Assembly: GCA_022578965.1 (NCBI GenBank)
Contig: MU400529.1
Coordinates: 186,001 to 250,000, forward strand
Origin: Xylaria sp. FL1777
Lineage: Eukaryota; Ascomycota; Sordariomycetes; Xylariales; Xylariaceae
Direction of reading: 5' to 3'
DNA: 64,000 nt
The notes under the pieces are model-generated. The model did not search any database. It was given only the letters and a program-made list of their open reading frames with translations, and was not told where the DNA came from. The translations under genes and the position numbers were made by a program. Shown one piece after another: positions 58,372-64,000 of this stretch (position 1 is the first letter of the stretch; each line of letters starts with the position of its first letter).

Positions 58372-60046
58372 TTATATGTAATCTCTGCCGCTCTTCTGCA
58401 TTTCGATTAGTCTCCACCCTCTTGTCTCAGGGTTGGTAACGTCCTCGGGGGTACGAGTGATGCCGATGACGTAAGTGACGAGCTGAACTCGGTCTTCCAT
58501 GCCAGCAGCAAGTTCGTTTGTCTTAGCATTGCGGTATACGTGCACTTCTTGAGTACGGCAAGTGATGATGAACACCGGGATCTCACCAGGCTCGAGCATG
58601 CGAGCCTTCAAGATATCCACGTGCCTAATGTCCAGAATCCGTCCGTCGGACTTCATACCAGCTTGTAGATATTGTTTAGTTAGAGCCTCATAGACGGAAT
58701 ACTGGGCCGCCGAGAGCCATAATTTGAGGGTTTCGATATCGCCCTTGACATATGCATCGAGGACCTCGGGTAAGATATAATCTCGCAGCTCTTGTTGAAA
58801 GGGTTCGAGTTGGAAGTTAGGATCCATTGCTCGAATCTTTTTGATTACCATGGCGGTTTCATTCTCCGCGAAGAACCCAGCAACTCGGTCAGTGATGCTT
58901 CGTGCTGTTGAGATCAAGGGGTTTTCTGATTCCTGGTAAACGTTCTTCATGCTGAATACACTCTGAACAAATTTGTTTTGGTCGCGAAAGTCGCGCCATG
59001 CTTCTTTCCACGCAGCATCCTTGTGAAGAGTTACGTTGGTTCCAGCGCTAATGGGGGTTAACAAAGACTCCTCAAGGAGGCCGAGGCATAACGTACTTTG
59101 GATCTTCGACCATATCTTCCACATTCCCATGGATCGAGGCAGATTTCTTCTGGCGAAGCTCACGCGCTTTCCTCCGCTCCTCTTTCTCAACCCAGCCACC
59201 GTACCTTGAACTGCTGCCGTCATCGATGACATCCTTAACACTCTTGTAAGCTTCGGTGTCACGAAGAGGCTTAGTCGCTTTGTCGAGAGCTTCTCCGGTG
59301 AAGCTGGCACCCTTTCGGACACCTTTCATGACGTTAGTGTCCCATGTCCAAGCCGCACCCTTCCCGACGGCATCGGCAGAAGTCTTTAGCACCTTTCCGG
59401 CCGTGGATGAAACGGCGCCGGTCGTAGATTCGTAGGCCTGTCTGGCGCGCCGCACTGACTCGCTCTCGGTGAATTGGTGGGCTGAGTCGGATAGCTGTTT
59501 TGTCGACTCGTTCCATTCCTTTGACGCTTTGAATTCTGTTTGCATGGTCTCCATGAATACCTGCCACGGAGTCTTGTCGCCGTGGGGCGGTGGTGGCGGA
59601 AGATCTTTCTTTTGCTCTTCCTGTTTCTTGCCCTCTCCTGAATCCTCGCCATCTTCCTGTTGCTTCGTCTGTTCCTCCGACTCGGTCTGAGCCTCTGACT
59701 TAGAGTCGGACGCACTCTGCTCTGGTTTGTCTTCGAGTTTGTCTTCAGGCTTTGGTGACGTTTCGGACTGTGGTGGAGGTTGCTGGCGCCATTGTAATGT
59801 TTCGTGAAAACCGCGCGACTGTATCGCGGCTACGGGCTCAGGGAGAAAAGGAGATCGGAGGGCGAGTAAAGGACTAAAAGGACTAAGAGGAGCAGAGAAT
59901 GCTGTGCTGCTTCGCGTGGAACTGGGTGTGCTGGCAATTAACCTTCTGTAAGCCGGCGACCTTCCATATGAATAGACAGCCAGCGAAGGCGTCCTTGCGA
60001 TCGAAGCGAGAGTTGTGCTCCGGGTGACATGTCGCAGAGAACTCAT
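58372..60046 (-). CDS. TIM44: TIM44, mitochondrial import motor scaffold
   Basis: Two exons, 60046-59097 and 59047-58372, joined by a 49-nt intron (GTACGT...CATTAG), give 541 aa. The N-terminus is a mitochondrial presequence (Arg/Ser-rich, no acids for the first 50 residues), followed by a charged Glu/Lys/Gln-rich stretch. Then comes the helical Hsp70-contacting part (WQVFMETMQTEFKASKEWNE) and the C-terminal Tim44 domain from about 340 (SVYEALTKQYLQAGMKSDGR, VFIITCRTQEVHVYRNAKTN, GWRLIEMQKSGRDYI). TIM44 recruits mtHsp70 to the TIM23 channel on the matrix side of the inner membrane. Length and ending fit fungal TIM44. Confidence 0.95.
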
Positions 60047-60601
60047 ATTTGCCCCGGGATGTGTCGAGGCCTAGCGATGAGGAATAGGCCGTAAGATGAG
60101 GGGTGAGGGGAGCTGGGACAAGAAGAGGCAAAACCCTTCGTCGTGCGACTTGATAAAACTTGATTAGAGGGCTCGGCGAATAGAAAAAATCATCGGGGTA
60201 TAACTTCGACAAAGCGCCGATCAGCTTCCATTGGCTTGGCATACTACCTCACTAAGTTCAGCGACTTAGGTAAGTACCTAGCGGGCACTACCTAAGTAAA
60301 ATTTACCTGAAGTACCTAAGTACCTACTTATTGTCTTAAATACACAAGACCCACTCTATATGCAACTATCTATGTAACTGGACGATCTGAGATTACCTAA
60401 AGCAGACTGTTTGACCAATCCGATTCCATCTTGGCTAAAAATTCCAACGTGAATATCGAATTGACTATTTCGCCGCGAGAGAGACGTGATACTTTACGAC
60501 CATCGCCAACTCAACACACTCGGTGCGACGGTAGTCTAGCTGCGGACGAGCAACCCCGCCCACGAGTGCACTCATTCCACACAAGCGTCAATGCCTCGAA
60601 G
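60047..60601. promoter_or_regulatory. Divergent promoter of two mitochondrial-protein genes
   Basis: 555 bp between TIM44 (-) and uS11m (+), both mitochondrial, which may be co-regulated. 60255-60335 is crowded with overlapping AAGTACCTA, CTTAGGTA and CTACCTAAGTA motifs that form several imperfect palindromes. Confidence 0.5.
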
Positions 60602-61339
60602 ATGACCCCATCGACGACCCGTCTGCTGGCGAAGACCACCTCCAAACTTTCCGCCTTATCTCTTCGCCCCAATCCACAGTCCACGCGGGCCTTCTCGCAG
60701 ACATGCCGACGACGAGAAGATGAACAACCGCCAGCGCCGCGGCCCTCTCTCCTCAGCAGGCTAGCCGAAGCGCAGCAGCAGCAGCAGCCACCCCCGGGCC
60801 AAGCCCCAGCGCCAACCCCAACCCCAAGCAGCAGTCCGCAAAGCGGCGGCATGTCAGACATACAGCGCGTGTTCGCCACGAACACGATGGCGCGGGCAAT
60901 GAGCCAGCCCGTCACATCGAGCTTCGGCGACGCGACCCCGACAGGGGAAGACTGGGGTTCCCCGCACGAGCCCTTCCACTTCCACATCTACGCGCACAAG
61001 CACAACACGCACATCACGGTGACGAAGCCGAACCGGAACGCCATCGTCTCCATGTCGGCGGGGAACCTCGGCTTCAGGAAGTCGAAGCGCGGCACCTACG
61101 ACGCCGCCTACCAGCTGTGCGCCCACATACTCGACAAGCTGAACCAGGGCGGCTGGCATCACAAGATCAAGTCCCTCGAGATTGTGCTGCGCGGCTTCGG
61201 CGCTGGTCGCGAGGCTGCTTCCAAGGTGTTGCTGGGTAGCGAGGGTCGTCTGCTGCGACCGTATATAAAAAAGGTGTCTGACGATACGAAGTTGAAGTTC
61301 GGTGGCACGAGAAGTCCCAGACCCAAGAGATTGGGTTAG
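60602..61339 (+). CDS. Mitochondrial small-subunit ribosomal protein uS11m
   Basis: Single exon of 245 aa from ATG 60602. Residues 1-35 are a presequence (MTPSTTRLLAKTTSKLSAL), followed by a Gln/Pro-rich linker including a CAG-type poly-Gln run. The C-terminal half is the S11 domain: FHIYAHKHNTHITVTKPNRN, MSAGNLGFRKSKRGTYDAAY, KSLEIVLRGFGAGREAASK and PRPKRLG at the end. It helps form the mRNA platform of the mitoribosome small subunit (yeast counterpart Mrps18). Upstream in-frame codons lack an ATG, so 60602 is the natural start. Confidence 0.93.
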   Translation: MTPSTTRLLAKTTSKLSALSLRPNPQSTRAFSQTCRRREDEQPPAPRPSLLSRLAEAQQQQQPPPGQAPAPTPTPSSSPQSGGMSDIQRVFATNTMARAMSQPVTSSFGDATPTGEDWGSPHEPFHFHIYAHKHNTHITVTKPNRNAIVSMSAGNLGFRKSKRGTYDAAYQLCAHILDKLNQGGWHHKIKSLEIVLRGFGAGREAASKVLLGSEGRLLRPYIKKVSDDTKLKFGGTRSPRPKRLG

Positions 61340-61735
61340 AGATTGGGTTAGAGATTGGGTTTCAAGTCATGGGCATATAGGAAGAGACGGTTAAACACCG
61401 TTTGGACCGTCATTCTACTTAATCAGGATGGTCACAGGATCTGTATCATATGTTTGTAGCATCAAGCATGTAGAATCCCCTGTACAATTTGAATCCAATC
61501 TAAATATGATATGCATTCCATGGTTACCAAGGTGAAAAGAGTGCACACAATGCCGCCATGCATTCCAAAAGCGAATAACCAAAAAAACCAAACCAAAAAC
61601 AAAAAAGATCTGGTATCAATCACGCAGACAGCCACGTCACAACGCCCATGTATCAAACTACGCCTATATCCTCACTTCGAAAACGCCATGAAGTGCAACC
61701 AAGCGGCGAAACCCGCATCCACCCTTTATGCCTAA
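61340..61735. other. Intergenic between convergent 3' ends
   Basis: 396 bp. Begins with a three-copy GAGATTGGGTT-type direct repeat spanning the uS11m stop (about 61328-61361). Nothing else. Confidence 0.45.
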
Positions 61736-62583
61736 TCACCTCCTGGACGCAGGGGCTCTCTCTGAAGCAGGCAGACGTCTACCGCTGGTGTCCCGGCCTG
61801 CGCTCTTTTTCTTTCCCTTTGACTGGTTACCGCGCTGATGACCCTGTTCGGAATCTGAATCCTCGTCTTGGCTGTTGGACGTCGTCAGCGTTCTCCGCGA
61901 GGAATCAGGCCTGAGCATCCTCGAGCCCTCGTGGGCATCCATGTCGCTATCATCTCCCAGCAGCTCGCCATCGGTCGTCTCGGCGCCTGGGGGGTCGATC
62001 CAGTCGCGGGGCACAACGCAAGGTAATGCGACGCCGATGCTCGCGGCACGGTTCAGCCAGTTTGGACCGGGCCGGCCGGTCAACTTCTGGCAGAGGTAGC
62101 TGGTGAAGTGGTTGCAGTTGCGGGTGAGGATGTTGTAGGCGGAGCCGTCGAATTCGAGCGAGGCTCGGTGGACGATGGTGTCGATCTCGGCCTGCGTGGC
62201 GAACGTAAAGCCTTGCAGGATCTCGACTCGAAACGTGCCGCCAGGTGGCTCGGTCTTTGGTTGGGTCCAGTACACGCCGGTTACGCCTGGCCTGTCATGT
62301 CCGCCGTACGCGTATTCCTTGCCGTTGATGACAACACCGGAGTGGAGGAGGGATGTGCCGAAGGTCCATAGGACCGAGGACAGTCGGCCGGGCTACAGAG
62401 TAAATGTTCGGTTAGTACTGAGCTACAGCTATGGTATGTTGGGGTGTGTAGGTTGCAAGAAGGAAGGGGACTTACAGAAAGCAAATCATAGACATTGATG
62501 ACTATTTCGGTTCTTGTCAGGGACAGGGTTGATCTGTGTGACTGCCTCGAAGTTTTACTAGATGATGATTTCTTGGATGACAT
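61736..62583 (-). CDS. PPPDE-family peptidase (DeSI-like)
   Basis: Two exons, 62583-62476 and 62392-61736, give 254 aa. The catalytic pair of the PPPDE thiol peptidases is visible: His53 in SLLHSGVVINGKEYAYGGH and Cys129 in NILTRNCNHFTSYLC. The early VINVYDLLS strand is also typical. The first ~20 residues are Ser/Lys-rich, and the C-terminal ~90 residues are acidic, then basic and disordered. Family members remove ubiquitin or SUMO from proteins; which modifier is cut here cannot be told. The 83-nt intron has GTAAGT and CTGTAG. Confidence 0.9.
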
Positions 62584-64000
62584 GGTGGTGGATGGCGAGA
62601 CGATGGCGAGAACGGGACGGTGGCCGTGGTCTGGCCAGATGCTGAACAGGTTCGTTGGAATGCAAGGTCTGTAGAGCGAGGGACTAAACTACTTGTTATG
62701 TACTTAAGTATACACTCGGGTAGCGGTGGCGAGAACAATGCCGAAGGCGAAGTGGAGGGGGCTCCAGTTGAAGGGCCCGGGCACTATGACACTATTAGGG
62801 AAACCTGAAAGAAATGTACACAAAAGAAACGCATACAAAAGAAGAATCAGGGTTTAAGAATGTAGGTTGATGCAAAGACCTTGATAGAAACAACAAGGCG
62901 CATTGTGAATGTTGGCTGCCTTCCCTGTACATATGTACTATGCATGCCCTTGGGTAGGTAATTGGTGATTGGCTGGGATGGTCGTCGGAATAATAAAAAC
63001 GTTGAATGACTTCCAATCGGGCGTGAGTGAATAAGTGAATGCATTTTTGTGGAACAACGTACCTACCTATGTACATGTAGTATAGATAAAGTACTTGGTT
63101 ATGTACTGTAGACAGTCAAGACTAGATAATGTGCAACTCGAAGGCTAAAAGACATAGCGTGTTGACGTTTCAGCTCTTTAAGCTATTGAAAGCTATCGAG
63201 GTAAGGTAGGTGCCTAGATAGGTAGTTGATGGACGGTGGTGGTACCCAAGTCCAGAACCCCAGGTTTGGGGCAGAGTCTTGGCTGGAGGCTGAAAGCATG
63301 GCAGAGACACATAGCTCTCTGAATACCTACAAATAGAAGTACCTAGATTTTTGAAAGTCCTCGCTTATCCGGTATCTAGATTCATATGTATAAGGGAGGA
63401 ATGCATTAAATAGAGTTTGTCGGCTAAACTCTACCCCGGCCCCCGGTCCCCACTCTACGCTCAGGCATGCTTGCGGAACTCACCCAGCCCATGGGAGCTG
63501 GCGGGGCAGAATAGGATAGACGAGGTTGGTAGTCCAATCTCTCGGAATCCACTTTGCGCCGCCAACTTTTTTTTTTCTCTTCTGCCCCTCATCGAAAAGG
63601 GTTACATTAGAACAAAAGAAAAAACTGGTCTCAACTCAACTTGCCAACTTCAACCACGTCTCCCCCCCTCCTCTTCATCCCTCACAAGGTCTGTCTTCGA
63701 CCACATTTCGAGGCAAAAACACAACTGTAGACTCCGCCGGTCATTGACTCGAACAAACGCCTCACTGTTTGTTTGACGAGACCTTGAGGCTGGTCCACAG
63801 CCGACATCCTTCACCACGTCTCCCTCAACCTTCATTGCCCGCCCCTTCGTTTCTCTCTCCCGCCTTTTCGTCCCTACCGCAGCGAGCTCTGCGTTTCAAC
63901 CCCCCCTTCTCCCCCTATCTCCATCTCCTCGAGTGCCTAGTTGCACCACCATATACATCACCACTCGTACCTACGCGAAGCGACGTACACCCCCCAAAAT
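62584..64000. other. Intergenic / promoter region at right edge
   Basis: 1.4 kb without a supported gene. From about 63630 to 63930 the plus strand is C/T-rich with repeated CCCTC/CCTT blocks, the usual look of a fungal promoter or 5' UTR, so a plus-strand gene probably begins just outside the window. TAGGTA/GGTAGG motifs recur at about 63200-63230. Confidence 0.4.

Overview
The window is nuclear DNA of a filamentous ascomycete (Pezizomycotina). Genes carry one to six short introns (mostly 49-110 nt) with GTRAGT-like donors and CTRAY-like branch sites. Gene families are typically fungal (Zn2Cys6 regulators, UstYa/DUF3328, fungal rhodopsin-like membrane protein, DUF6604-like). A Sordariomycete is my best guess from gene content and from recurrent TACCTA/TAGGTA promoter motifs, but this is inference. 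Exon models were built by hand from splice signals and frame.

Left flank (0-27.5 kb) is mostly core genome: STU1/CLASP (-), a basic-secretory-protein-like metalloprotein (+), an UNC93-like membrane protein (+), a seven-exon DUF6604-like gene with an in-frame TAG (-), a decayed S28 serine peptidase relic (-), a Zn2Cys6 regulator (-), a senescence/spartin-domain protein (+), gamma-tubulin complex component GCP4 (+) and an unrecognised two-exon gene (-). A 6.6 kb stretch without a supportable gene follows.

The accessory block (34-56 kb) looks like a biosynthetic cluster for a ribosomally made, post-translationally modified peptide (dikaritin/UstYa type): aldo/keto reductase, Zn2Cys6 regulator, O-methyltransferase, rhodopsin-like membrane protein, an unrecognised gene fragment, cytochrome P450, a repeat precursor and a UstYa oxidase, then a Cys/His-module protein. 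The precursor has a signal peptide and eleven 21-residue repeats with an invariant 11-residue core (NWYTDSASGVA) and Arg-containing linkers. Unlike the precursors I know, it continues into a ~190-residue C-terminal domain carrying two HxxHC motifs, the hallmark of UstYa enzymes, so substrate and a putative modifying domain appear fused in one polypeptide. It is divergently transcribed from a stand-alone UstYa gene, sharing a promoter of about 0.93 kb. Suggested working model: the regulator switches on the cluster, the precursor enters the secretory pathway, Kex2-type cleavage releases cores, UstYa domains oxidatively cyclise them through Trp/Tyr, and P450, O-methyltransferase and reductase tailor the product.

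Right flank (57-64 kb) is core genome again: a NADAR-family protein, TIM44, mitochondrial ribosomal protein uS11m and a PPPDE/DeSI-type peptidase.
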